64,000 bases of DNA from CAVWZH01 sp963765285 (GCA_963765285.1 CAVXVR010000002.1:397024-461023), one strand, 5' to 3'; shown: positions 34,690-43,051, counted from the stretch's first letter. Made by a program: numbers and translations. The notes: a model not told the origin generated them from the letters alone.

Positions 34690-37356
34690 TTAGGCGGTTT
34701 GTCGCTGGGGCGCGCCGGCTTTCTTAGCCAGGCTCCGCCCCGCGTAAGCCTTCCAAAACAGTTCGGTCAATTCGCTCATTAATGGCATGCGAGGGTTCGA
34801 CCGTCCCGAGGGGTCGTCAAAAGCAAGCCTGGTCAAATCGGGCATCGCCCGCTCGAATTCATCCTTCGAGATCTCCAGGTCGGCGATCGAGCGCGGAAAT
34901 TCCAATTGATCGAGTAGCTGTTCTACAGCCACGATCAGGCTCTTTACTTTTTCCTCGACCGTATGCCCGCCCAGGCCGAGCAGATCGGCGACCGTGGCGT
35001 ACTTGTTGTGCGCCACATGGCCTTTCTGGTAGGGCGACGGAACAAACTTGGTGGGCACTGCCGCGTTGTACGCAATGACATGCGGCAACATCAGCGCATT
35101 GGCCCGGCCATGCGCCACACCGAAGCGCGCGCCGAAGGCGTGCGCCAGGGCATGATTCACACCCACCGATGCGTTGGAGAACGCCATCGCCGCGATGCAA
35201 GCGGCGTTGTGCATCATGCAGCGCGCCTCTTCATCGTGGGGATGGCTGTAGGCGATGGGCAAGTACTTGAATACCAGTCGAATCGCCTGCATGGCGTCGG
35301 CATCGGTGTACGGCGACGCGTAAGTTGAGACCACCGCTTCGAGCGCATGGGTCAGGCAGTCGATGCCGGTATCGGCGGTAAGACCCTTTGGCATGGACAT
35401 GACAAACTGAGGATCGACGATCGCGACGTCGGGGGTCAGCGAATAGTCGGCGAGCGTCACCTTGCGCCCGTGCTCCTTGTCGGTCAGCACAGCGAACGGG
35501 GTGACTTCGCTCCCGGTGCCGCTGGTGGTAGAGATGGCAATCAAGCGCGCCCGGTTAATCTTTTCGGTCGGGTACTGGACCACGCGCTTGCGAAGATCCA
35601 GAAAGGGCGCGGCGAGTTCTGCCAGATCTGCATCCGGCGACTCATACTTGAGTTTCATGATCTTGGCCGCGTCGATCACGGACCCGCCACCCAACGCGAT
35701 GATCTGGTCGGCTTTGTAGAAATTGAGAGCCTCGACTCCCTGCGTAATGACCTTGACTTCAGGCTCGGCATCGGGAATGACCGAGACATGGACGTGGGTC
35801 TGCTCCGGCAGATATCGGCGAACAATATCCACGTGACCGAATCTCTCCAGCGCAGGATTAGTAATAATGATGGTGGACTGCGAGGCGAACTGCCGCAGAT
35901 TCTCCACCGCGTTCATGTTGAAATAGATCTGATTGGGAACACGGAACCACATATGAGCTTGCGTCCTCCGAGCGACGCGCTTGATGTTGAGGTAGTGATA
36001 GATGTTTACGTTGTCGGTGGTGCTGTTGCCGCCGCCAGTTCCACATCCGAAAGAGAAGGTGGGCACCAGATCGTTGTAAACCGCGCCCAGAGCACCGACC
36101 GAACCCGGCGAGTTCACAATGATCCGCCCGGCATTGATTACCTCGCTGAACTTGCGGATGACCTCATCGTTGCGCGAGAAAATGACCGCCGTATGGCCCA
36201 GGCCGCCGGCGTGATTCACGTCGACGCAGACCTTGAGCGCCTCATTCACCGATTTCGCCCGGTAAACCGCTAACAGCGGAAACAGCTTCTCCACCGACAG
36301 GGGATATTCACGGCCCACACCTTGAATCGGCGCGATGAGCAATTTGGTGTTCGGCTTGACCGAAATCCCGACGAAGCGGGCGATGTCAGTGGCCTTCTGG
36401 CCGACTGCCACGGGCTGCATGCAGCCCGTCTCGGGATCAATCACGGTGCGGGCCAGCAACTCCGTTTCTTGTTCGTTGCAGAGGTGTGCGCCCAGATCTG
36501 CGAATTTCTTCAGCACTAGATCATAGATTTCATCGTCAATCACCAGGGTCTGCTCGGAGGCGCAAATGGTGCCGTTATCGAAGGTCTTGGAGATGATGAT
36601 GTCGACCACAGCGGTATTCACGTCCGCCGTTTTCTCGAGGTAAACCGGCGTGTTTCCCGCACCCACACCCAAGGCTGGTTTGCCGGAGCTGTAGGCGGCT
36701 TTGACCGCGCCCGGACCGCCTGTTGCGTCAATCAGGGCCACGTCTTTGTGCCGCATCAGGTAAGCGTTGTCCTGCAGGCTGTGCGATTCCAGGCAGGAGA
36801 AAACTCCCTCGGGTGCGCCGTGCTTAACAGCGGCCTCGTACATGATCCTTACGGCTTCGGAGCAGCAGCGCCACGCCTTGGGATGGGGACTGAAAATGAC
36901 TGCGTTTCGGGTCTTGATGGCGACGATGCATTTGAAGAGCACGGTGGAAGTCGGATTCGTAATCGGGGTGAGTGAGAAGATGACACCGATTGGCTCAGCC
37001 ATCTCGACCAGATTGCGTTCTGGAAACTCACGAATGACGCCGACGGTGCGCTTGTCCTTAACGTAGTTGTAGGCGAATTCGGTGGCCACCATGTTCTTGA
37101 GGACTTTGTCTTCCATGACTCCGAGCTTGGTTTCTTCCACCGCCAGCCGGGCAAGAGGTTGAGCTTGTTCCAGACCGGCCAGGACCACGGCTTTAACAAT
37201 GCGATCTACGTCCTCCTGGGTGAATTGGGTAAAGACGGCGGCGGCGGTTTTCGCTTGGCTGACTAGTCGATCCAGGTAGGCAATTCGCTCTTCACTGAGA
37301 GTCTCTACGGGGATTGGGATTGGAACCCTTTCCTGCACTGCGTCGCTTACGGTCAT
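34690..37356 (-). CDS. adhE: bifunctional aldehyde-alcohol dehydrogenase AdhE
   Basis: 888 residues, the normal AdhE length. The N-terminal half is a CoA-acylating aldehyde dehydrogenase (NPTSTVLFKCIVAIKTRNAVIFSPHP, catalytic Cys in FDNGTICASEQT). The C-terminal half is an iron-dependent alcohol dehydrogenase (ALGGGSVIDAAKIMKL, and metal His residues in DCLTHALEAVVSTYASPYTDA and NHALAHAFGARFGVAHGRANA). It reduces acyl-CoA to alcohol, classically acetyl-CoA to ethanol under anoxia. GGGGG lies five bases before ATG 37356. It heads the lipid run; 118 bases upstream lies a small gene whose promoter has two CRP/FNR-type sites. It might also supply alcohol for the wax synthase. Confidence 0.95.
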   Translation of the reverse strand: MTVSDAVQERVPIPIPVETLSEERIAYLDRLVSQAKTAAAVFTQFTQEDVDRIVKAVVLAGLEQAQPLARLAVEETKLGVMEDKVLKNMVATEFAYNYVKDKRTVGVIREFPERNLVEMAEPIGVIFSLTPITNPTSTVLFKCIVAIKTRNAVIFSPHPKAWRCCSEAVRIMYEAAVKHGAPEGVFSCLESHSLQDNAYLMRHKDVALIDATGGPGAVKAAYSSGKPALGVGAGNTPVYLEKTADVNTAVVDIIISKTFDNGTICASEQTLVIDDEIYDLVLKKFADLGAHLCNEQETELLARTVIDPETGCMQPVAVGQKATDIARFVGISVKPNTKLLIAPIQGVGREYPLSVEKLFPLLAVYRAKSVNEALKVCVDVNHAGGLGHTAVIFSRNDEVIRKFSEVINAGRIIVNSPGSVGALGAVYNDLVPTFSFGCGTGGGNSTTDNVNIYHYLNIKRVARRTQAHMWFRVPNQIYFNMNAVENLRQFASQSTIIITNPALERFGHVDIVRRYLPEQTHVHVSVIPDAEPEVKVITQGVEALNFYKADQIIALGGGSVIDAAKIMKLKYESPDADLAELAAPFLDLRKRVVQYPTEKINRARLIAISTTSGTGSEVTPFAVLTDKEHGRKVTLADYSLTPDVAIVDPQFVMSMPKGLTADTGIDCLTHALEAVVSTYASPYTDADAMQAIRLVFKYLPIAYSHPHDEEARCMMHNAACIAAMAFSNASVGVNHALAHAFGARFGVAHGRANALMLPHVIAYNAAVPTKFVPSPYQKGHVAHNKYATVADLLGLGGHTVEEKVKSLIVAVEQLLDQLEFPRSIADLEISKDEFERAMPDLTRLAFDDPSGRSNPRMPLMSELTELFWKAYAGRSLAKKAGAPQRQTA

Positions 37357-37474
37357 TGCTACCCCCTGTATCTATTCGAGGGGCCCATTACCTGTGAGAA
37401 GCACGCGTACGAACAGACGCCAAAAACGCTCGCGACCTGGAGCGAGGCCGAAGCGCTGGCGAAACCGTCTCTCG

Positions 37475-37861
37475 CTACGCGTAATCGATGGGATGCTTTT
37501 CCAGCCAGTGCTCATCGCATACCCTGTCCATGTTCCGCAGCGCCCCACACGCGACGCTTGCGGCCAAACGGCGATTCTGCCAGACCAGACCTGCGCCAAA
37601 GCCGATGGCACCACCCAGCAAGCCAAACGCCAGTACTCTTGCGATCGACTTCTCCCGGTTTCCGGGACAGCCGCCGAGAGCGCCAATGGATGCTCCGATG
37701 GCAGCGGGCTTTAAAGCGTTTCGAATCGACTCGTTGAACAATGGGCTGCAAGGCCTTCCTTCAAGAAATGCTTTTCGGGCGGAACGAGCGCCCTCCAGCC
37801 CGGAATTGAGAACCTTGCGGCCATATTCGACCTCGGACCTTGACCACGTGCGCAGACCCAT
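37475..37861 (-). CDS. small glycine-zipper-like hypothetical protein
   Basis: 128 residues, not recognised. It has one Gly/Ala-rich hydrophobic region (IGASIGALGG, then VLAFGLLGGAIGFGAGLVW) that could be a membrane hairpin with glycine zippers, and four Cys residues scattered outside it. It is credible as a gene because it lies 34 bases after a predicted start at a promoter with a CRP/FNR-type tandem site and precedes adhE in the same direction. A shadow frame opposite it has low-complexity composition and is less convincing. Function unknown; it may be a stress or envelope protein. Confidence 0.6.
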   Translation of the reverse strand: MGLRTWSRSEVEYGRKVLNSGLEGARSARKAFLEGRPCSPLFNESIRNALKPAAIGASIGALGGCPGNREKSIARVLAFGLLGGAIGFGAGLVWQNRRLAASVACGALRNMDRVCDEHWLEKHPIDYA

Positions 37862-37901
37862 AAGATTGCCCCACTACTCGGCCATCGCTGACAACACGTT
37901 C

Positions 37902-37966
37902 ACTACACCATTAGCGCGAGGTTGAATCCGTGGCAGCTATCACGGGAGGTTGTGAGCGTGGTCACA
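37902..37966 (-). promoter_or_regulatory. tandem CRP/FNR-type sites and -10 upstream of the small gene/adhE/lipid operon
   Basis: TGTGA-GCGTGG-TCACA at 37951-37966 is a perfect dyad. A second, weaker one, CGTGG-CAGCTA-TCACG, lies at 37929-37944. Their centres are 22 bases apart. A -10-like TGTAGT (minus strand) at 37902-37907 predicts a start at 37895, exactly 41.5 bases from the nearer site and 63.5 from the farther one. Genes downstream run for 28 kb in one direction, so this could control the whole lipid cluster. Confidence 0.6.
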
Positions 37967-38282
37967 CTGGAGAACATGCGCGGAGTGGGTCCGCCGGCAC
38001 CGCTGCCTGTGGCAAGGGAGCCTAAGGGTTGAAAAACTTCAGATGGACTGGCTTAGGACAGAAGACCTGAAAGGGGAGAAGGTGGTAACCACCCCGGCGG
38101 CACTATAGCACGCCACGAAGTGGTTCGCTTGATCCAAATTGAGCTGGGGACAGCCTTGGACGAGTTCGGCACCGGTGCCCTCGTCCGCAAGACAGAGACT
38201 CAACCGTCATGGCACGAGCGGCCCTCGCGCGGAGCAGGGTGCCCGCGTCGCTCCGGAACTCTTCGCGTGCCGTGGTTTGCGG
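37967..38282. other. intergenic region with a GC-rich dyad, no gene seen
   Basis: Over 300 bases between the adhE-cluster promoter and the end of the second acyl-CoA dehydrogenase gene. It contains GGACGAG-TTC-GGCACC directly joined to GGTGCC-CTCGTCC (38158-38186), a strong cruciform-like dyad, and a smaller near-palindrome GGTGGTAACCACC near 38083-38096. Neither is followed by a T-run on the minus strand. Reading frames here are short and Arg-rich and look like chance. Confidence 0.5.
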
Positions 38283-40076
38283 CTACATCACCTGATACTT
38301 GCCAGTTTCGATGACCTTCTGTGCAATCTTCTCCCGTAGGGCAATCGTGTTAAACGGCTCGTATTTCGAAAGCCGCCGCAAAATGGCCATCTGCGACCGC
38401 AGCATATCGCCTTCGCCGCAAGCGGCAATCACCATGCGTGCAGCACTCTCGATTCTCTCCATCGCTCCGGTCATGTAAACACGAGCCATGGCGATGGCAT
38501 TAGCCGCGCTCGCCTCTCCACATCGAACGGCCAGTTTCTGCGCGCGCAGCACCGCTGACTCCATCGCATAACTTTCGATGACCATGTTCGCGATGGCTCC
38601 CATGATTTCCTGCTGGTCCTGCATCGCCTGCATGTATTTCTGGGTCGCAACCCCGGCAGCGAAGAGACCGATCTTCTTGGCGCTCGCTACCAGTCTTCTT
38701 TCTTCAGACAGGAGACCTTCGGCACTCTCGTCTCGGTTGCCGGAGATCACTTCATCCATTAGCTTCTTGATCGCGCCCATCAGCGGAAGATGTCCCGACA
38801 TCGCCCGTTTCAACAGGAAGGCGGTAATAACCAGCCGGTTGATTTCGTTGGTGCCTTCGAAAATGCGGTTGATGCGGGCATCACGGTAGGCACGCTCGGC
38901 CGGGTACTCCTCCACAAAGCCGTATCCACCGTAGATCTGCACGGTTTCATCCACCACATAATTGAGAAATTCGGATCCCCACACCTTGAGGATGGAGCAC
39001 TCGACGGCATACTCGTCGATCACCTTGCGGACCTGGGGCATGTCGTCGTGAGCGTCGCCGAGCTGCTCGATCGCCGCGTCCATCATGCCGACGGTGCGGT
39101 ACGCCATGGCTTCCCCGGTGAAAACACCGGTAGCCATGTTGGCCAGCTTCTCGCGCACCAGGCCGAAATCGGCAATGACTTTGCCGAAGGCCTTGCGTTG
39201 TTTGGCGTAGGCGATGGCGCTCTCAATGGAGTTGCGGGCCGCGCCGACGCTGCCGGCACCCAGCTTGAAACGGCCGACGTTCAGAACGTTGAAGGCGATG
39301 TGATGCCCCTTGCCGATTTCGCCAAGCACGTTCTCCACCGGCACTTTGCAGTCATTGAGAATGAGTGGACAAGTGGATGACCCGCGGATGCCCATTTTGT
39401 GTTCTTCCGCGCCCACGGCAAAACCAGGGAACTTGCGCTCGACGATGAAGGCGGTGAATTTCTCTCCGTCCACCTTGGCGAACACAATGAACAAGTCGGC
39501 GAACCCGGCGTTGGTGATCCACATTTTTTCGCCGTTCAGCAGGTAGTGCTTGCCGTCGGCGGAGAGTGTGGCCCGGGTGCGGCAGTTGAGGGCGTCGGAG
39601 CCCGAAGAGGATTCGGAGAGTGCGTAGGCCCCGGCGGTTTTGCCGCTTGCCAACCCGGGCAGATACTTCTTCTTCTGCTCCTCCGTGCCGAAGTAGACGA
39701 TGGGCAGCGTGCCGATGCAGGTGTGCGCGCCCCAGGTCGTGCTGAAGCCGGCGTACTTCGCAATACGGTCAGCAATGATGGCAGAAGTGACTTTATCGAG
39801 CTGCATGCCGCCATACTGCTCGGGAACATCCACCCCACTCAGGCCCAGTTCGCCGGCTTTTCTCACCAGTTCGCGGGTGACTGCGAAGTCCTTCTGTTCC
39901 ATTTTTTCTATGTTGGGGACGATTTCTTTATTCGCGAATTCTTCGGCAGTTTGCGCGATCAGCAGTTGCTGTTCGGTGAAATCCTCAGGAGTGAACACCT
40001 CGTCGGGCGTACGCTCCTCGATCAGGAAACTGCCGCCAGAAATCTTGGGAGTGGGCCTTGCCGTAACCGTGGCCAT
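38283..40076 (-). CDS. acyl-CoA dehydrogenase, long (VLCAD-like) form
   Basis: 597-residue flavoenzyme of beta-oxidation or acyl desaturation. Features: GELGLSGVDVPEQYGGMQLDKV, AYALSESSSGSDALNCRTRA, GEKMWITNAGFADLFIVFAKV, IYGGYGFVEEYPAERAYRDARI and the base segment IFEGTNEINRLV. A C-terminal helical domain of about 190 residues follows, as in very-long-chain acyl-CoA dehydrogenases. GAGGTGAAAT precedes ATG 40076. It follows the acyl-CoA ligase gene on the same strand, the two separated by a degenerate palindromic repeat. It probably oxidises CoA esters made by that ligase and would need the ETF encoded 10 kb away. Confidence 0.94.
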   Translation of the reverse strand: MATVTARPTPKISGGSFLIEERTPDEVFTPEDFTEQQLLIAQTAEEFANKEIVPNIEKMEQKDFAVTRELVRKAGELGLSGVDVPEQYGGMQLDKVTSAIIADRIAKYAGFSTTWGAHTCIGTLPIVYFGTEEQKKKYLPGLASGKTAGAYALSESSSGSDALNCRTRATLSADGKHYLLNGEKMWITNAGFADLFIVFAKVDGEKFTAFIVERKFPGFAVGAEEHKMGIRGSSTCPLILNDCKVPVENVLGEIGKGHHIAFNVLNVGRFKLGAGSVGAARNSIESAIAYAKQRKAFGKVIADFGLVREKLANMATGVFTGEAMAYRTVGMMDAAIEQLGDAHDDMPQVRKVIDEYAVECSILKVWGSEFLNYVVDETVQIYGGYGFVEEYPAERAYRDARINRIFEGTNEINRLVITAFLLKRAMSGHLPLMGAIKKLMDEVISGNRDESAEGLLSEERRLVASAKKIGLFAAGVATQKYMQAMQDQQEIMGAIANMVIESYAMESAVLRAQKLAVRCGEASAANAIAMARVYMTGAMERIESAARMVIAACGEGDMLRSQMAILRRLSKYEPFNTIALREKIAQKVIETGKYQVM

Positions 40077-40109
40077 ATTTCACCTCGCTCGAACCTCGTT
40101 AACCAATGT

Positions 40110-40270
40110 CATCACGGGAAGAGCACGGCGACAGCCCTGCCGTGGTGTGCGCATACGCGACGGCTTTCATACCTTGAAGCGGTTACCTCCGAAGGTTGGA
40201 GCCGTTGGGATTTCGCGTCTGTTGAGGCACGACCGAGGCCGCACTCTTCCCAAGGGCGCGAGTAGAAGAT
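40110..40270. repeat. degenerate intergenic palindromic repeat (copy 2)
   Basis: The segment between the ligase stop and the dehydrogenase start resembles the element at 41924-42045. Both contain GGGAAG-GCACGGC-type starts, a shared GCGGTTACCTC core, GAGCCGTT or GAAGCCGTT after it, and a closing GGCACG segment. Here many stem positions are mismatched, so it looks like an old decayed copy. Confidence 0.5.
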
Positions 40271-40285
40271 TTTCCCTCCCATCTC

Positions 40286-41899
40286 CTACGACGCCGTACT
40301 TTTCTGAGCTGCCCAATATTTCTGCCGCAGCTCGCGCTTCAAAAGCTTGCCCGTCCCGGTCTTAGGCAGGCTTCCCAGAAACTCGACGGACCGCGGACAC
40401 TTGTAATGCGACAAGCGGGCGCGGCAGAATTCCAGTATTCCCTCTTCTGTCGCTTCCGCTCCGGGTTTGAGGACGACGACCGCTTTCGGCACTTCGCCCC
40501 ACTTTGCGTCCGGGACAGGAATCACCGCCGCCTCGTACACCGCGGGGTGAGCGGCAAGCGCCTTTTCCACCTCCAGCGAAGAAATGTTCTCGCCGCCGCT
40601 GACGATGATTTCTTTCTGGCGGTCAACAATCTGAAGGTAGTTGTGTTGATCGACAGTGGCCACATCACCCGTATGGAACCAGCCGTCTTGCATGGCGGAC
40701 GCCGTGGCCTGGGGCTGGCGCCAATAGCCGTCCATCACGCCGTCGCCTCTTGCCACGATTTCGCCAAGGGCAACTCCGTTGTGAAGTACCTCCTTCCCGT
40801 CCGGGCCGAGCACGCGCAGCTCGACACCAGGAATGGCAAACCCGGTCATGGCCTGTCCGGTATAGCGCTGTTCTCCTTCCCACAGCACGCCTGACTTCAT
40901 GGGTGATTTGGTGAGCGTCGGACAAGTCTCGGTCAGGCCGTATCCGGAGATGCAGGCGCAGCCCAGTTTCTCCTGAGCCTCTCTCACCAAAGTAGGAGAC
41001 GAAGCCGCTCCGCCAATGATGATGGTCTGCAGGCTGGTCAGGTCGTGCTTCGGCCTCTCGGGAGAATGCACTAGCGCTGTCACCATCGTCGGTACCATCG
41101 CGCAAGTGCTGACGCGCTCCCTTTCAATCAGTCTGAACACGTCGACCGGATTGAAGTGGTGAATCATGACGTGCGTCCCGCCGACCACCGTGATGGTGTG
41201 CGCCGAGCCCCACCCGTTGGCGTGAAACAGCGGAATAGTGTGAAGCCACACCGACTTGCACGACATCTCGCCAAGTGTGGTTGGGGACGTCTGTCCCGCG
41301 GCCAGCACGGATAAAGCGTGCAAATAAATGTTGCGGTGGGTGAGGATCACCCCTTTCGGGCGGTCGCTCGATCCGCTGGTATAGAAGAGTTCGGCCACTG
41401 AGTCCTCGTCGATTTGCGTGAAGTCGCATTCGAACGGAGGGGAAGTCGCCAGCAGTTCGTCGTAGGTTTGCGGGGCCAGCCAGTTTGCCTGTGGCTGTCC
41501 ATCCAGCAGAAAAGTAGTTTCGATCGATGGAACAGCAGTCCGAAAGGACTCGGCCAACGTCAAGAAAGTCGTTTCCGCGAACAAGAATCTGGCCTGGGCA
41601 TCATTCAAAACGAAAGCCAGCTCTTGCGGCGCCAGCCGGATGTTCAAGGGAAGCAAAACGCAGCCGGCTTCCAGGACACCGTAATAGGCCTCCAACAGGC
41701 GATGACAGTTGGTGCTCAGAAAGGCGATGCGATCACCCGGTTTTGCCCCTGCAGTGATAAGCGCGCCTGCCAGACGCGAGGAGCGCTCGGCGAATTGCGC
41801 ATAAGTAAAGCGCTGATCGCCGCAAACCACTCCAATCTTGTTGGGAAATTGCTCCCGCGCATAGCGCAGGAAACGAATGGGAGTAAGAGGAATTTTCAT
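40286..41899 (-). CDS. acyl-CoA synthetase (AMP-dependent, class I adenylate-forming)
   Basis: 537-residue ligase that converts a fatty acid to acyl-CoA through acyl-AMP. P-loop FYTSGSSDRPKGVILTHRN, A5 motif GYGLTETCPT, VMDGYWRQPQAT, hinge IVDRQKEIIVSGGENISSLEVE and A10 PKTGTGKLLKRELR are all present, so it should be active. HANGWGSAH resembles medium- or long-chain ligases of the FadD group. ATG 41899 is the only good start and has a weak Shine-Dalgarno. It lies between the phasin-like gene and the acyl-CoA dehydrogenase, in a probable three-gene unit for mobilising or activating stored lipid. Chain-length specificity is not visible. Confidence 0.93.
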   Translation of the reverse strand: MKIPLTPIRFLRYAREQFPNKIGVVCGDQRFTYAQFAERSSRLAGALITAGAKPGDRIAFLSTNCHRLLEAYYGVLEAGCVLLPLNIRLAPQELAFVLNDAQARFLFAETTFLTLAESFRTAVPSIETTFLLDGQPQANWLAPQTYDELLATSPPFECDFTQIDEDSVAELFYTSGSSDRPKGVILTHRNIYLHALSVLAAGQTSPTTLGEMSCKSVWLHTIPLFHANGWGSAHTITVVGGTHVMIHHFNPVDVFRLIERERVSTCAMVPTMVTALVHSPERPKHDLTSLQTIIIGGAASSPTLVREAQEKLGCACISGYGLTETCPTLTKSPMKSGVLWEGEQRYTGQAMTGFAIPGVELRVLGPDGKEVLHNGVALGEIVARGDGVMDGYWRQPQATASAMQDGWFHTGDVATVDQHNYLQIVDRQKEIIVSGGENISSLEVEKALAAHPAVYEAAVIPVPDAKWGEVPKAVVVLKPGAEATEEGILEFCRARLSHYKCPRSVEFLGSLPKTGTGKLLKRELRQKYWAAQKSTAS

Positions 41900-41923
41900 G
41901 TGCGCCTCGCGATGAATGACAAA

Positions 41924-42045
41924 GGGAAGGGCACGGCTTCAGCCGTGCCGTCAGGAGAACAAGCTTCAGCCCCTGAGGCGGTTACCTCAGCGGCTGAAGC
42001 CGTTCGACGTCGCGGCTCTGGTGGCACGGCTGAAGCCGTGTCCTT
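41924..42045. repeat. intergenic element of three nested palindromes (copy 1)
   Basis: Three stems lie between the phasin-like gene and the ligase gene: GGCACGGCT-TC-AGCCGTGCC at 41930-41949, GCTTCAGCC with inner CTGAGG against CCTCAG and GGCTGAAGC at 41963-42000, and CACGGC-TGAA-GCCGTG near 42025-42040. The units share the word GGCTGAAGCC. A weaker relative is found at 40110-40270. It is likely a dispersed non-coding repeat that may also stop or stabilise the phasin mRNA. Confidence 0.7.
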
Positions 42046-42058
42046 CGCCGTTTCCTGC

Positions 42059-42982
42059 TTACGCAACTGCCGCGGCCGCCATGTGCTTCTTGCCTTTCTT
42101 GCCGCGGTGCTCGCCTTTATGCGCCTGTTTTGGCTTGGCAGGCGGTTTCGCCACAACGTCCATCAATGCCTTTTGAGCATCGACATAGCTTTTCACGCCT
42201 TCTCGCGTCAGTTCAGCCAACGGCAGGAAGGGAAATGGCCGCAGCAACTCGAGGCTCTTGCCTGCGGTCTTCACATTCGCGTTCATCTGTTTGCCTGTAA
42301 CATCCACCAGTTTCTTCTGAGCATCAAGAAACGACTCGGTGGCCTGGCGCGCCAGTTCGGAGAGTTCGGTCTTCTTGACTTTCCTGACAGCGCCATTCGC
42401 TTTCTTGCCCGTCGCTTTAGCAGTCTCCTCAACGATGACATCGAGGAACTGCTTCTGCGCCTTCATGAAGTTCTCCATACCATCGCGGGCCAGTTCCATC
42501 AGGGGCTCGCCGTGGAACGGTTTGCCGGCCTTGGCAGCCTCGACCCAGGTATGGGTCTGCTTGCCGGCGATCTTCAGGAACTCCTCCTGCATGTGGATAA
42601 ACGTCTCCACGCTGCGGCGCAGCAGGTCAGTCATGGCATGGGCCGCAGGCGAATCCCCAATGCGCTCTTGCACGCCGGTCATCAGCAGCTCGTGCTGTTG
42701 CTTGCCCAGATCGAGCAGCACTTTTTGTCCTTCGATAAAGTTGGTCATACCCTCCCCGGCCACTTCGCTGAGAATAGCGGTGGGAGAGTGATGTGGGTCG
42801 GTCAGTTGCTGCCGCAGAGCATGCATGACGTTCGCATTCTGCCGCATGGCAAGATCCAACAGGATCCGCTGTGTGGCGAAAAAACTCTGGACGCCTTGCT
42901 CTGCCCAACCCGATAGGATAGAAACAAACGATGACTCCCTGGGATGAGTCCGGGGGGTCTCGGTCTTGGTGGTTGTCGGCAT
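42059..42982 (-). CDS. phasin-like granule protein built of six degenerate repeats
   Basis: 307 residues, mostly helical. A unit of roughly 40 to 48 residues recurs six times with the pattern E(L/V)A-x-x-G-x-x-(S/N)F-x-x-A/GQK-x-(L/F)LD(V/L): SGWAEQGVQSFFATQRILLD, SEVAGEGMTNFIEGQKVLLD, TDLLRRSVETFIHMQEEFLK, MELARDGMENFMKAQKQFLD, SELARQATESFLDAQKKLVD, AELTREGVKSYVDAQKALMD. The tail is Lys-rich. Such amphipathic helices coat polyhydroxyalkanoate or lipid granules. GGAGG lies six bases before ATG 42982. It is divergent from phaR and has a PhaR-type operator at its promoter. It could be a phasin for PHA or for the neutral lipid made upstream. Confidence 0.75.
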   Translation of the reverse strand: MPTTTKTETPRTHPRESSFVSILSGWAEQGVQSFFATQRILLDLAMRQNANVMHALRQQLTDPHHSPTAILSEVAGEGMTNFIEGQKVLLDLGKQQHELLMTGVQERIGDSPAAHAMTDLLRRSVETFIHMQEEFLKIAGKQTHTWVEAAKAGKPFHGEPLMELARDGMENFMKAQKQFLDVIVEETAKATGKKANGAVRKVKKTELSELARQATESFLDAQKKLVDVTGKQMNANVKTAGKSLELLRPFPFLPLAELTREGVKSYVDAQKALMDVVAKPPAKPKQAHKGEHRGKKGKKHMAAAAVA

Positions 42983-42998
42983 ATGATACCTCCAAATT

Positions 42999-43051
42999 TG
43001 CTGCACTGCAGCATTCGACTTAAATATACGAGCCACAGTCATTTGTGTCAA
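42999..43051 (-). promoter_or_regulatory. phasin promoter with PhaR-type operator
   Basis: On the minus strand, TTGACA (43046-43051), a 17-base spacer and TATATT (43023-43028) form a near-consensus promoter. Just after the predicted start lies TGCTGC-N3-GCAGCA (42999-43013), containing CTGC-N3-GCAG, which as I recall is the motif reported for PhaR of Rhodobacter. A repressor bound there would block transcription of the phasin-like gene. An 8-base palindrome TGTGCACA near 43066-43073 could be a second contact on the phaR side. Confidence 0.7.

Noticed and set aside
38158..38186. Dyad as rho-independent terminator of the second acyl-CoA dehydrogenase
   Set aside because: It is about 100 bases beyond the stop and has no T-run on the transcribed side; recorded only as a structure in the gap.
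41414..42916. 500-codon plus-strand frame spanning the ligase and phasin-like genes
   Set aside because: It crosses two well-supported minus-strand genes and the palindromic repeat, with no motif or ribosome-binding site.
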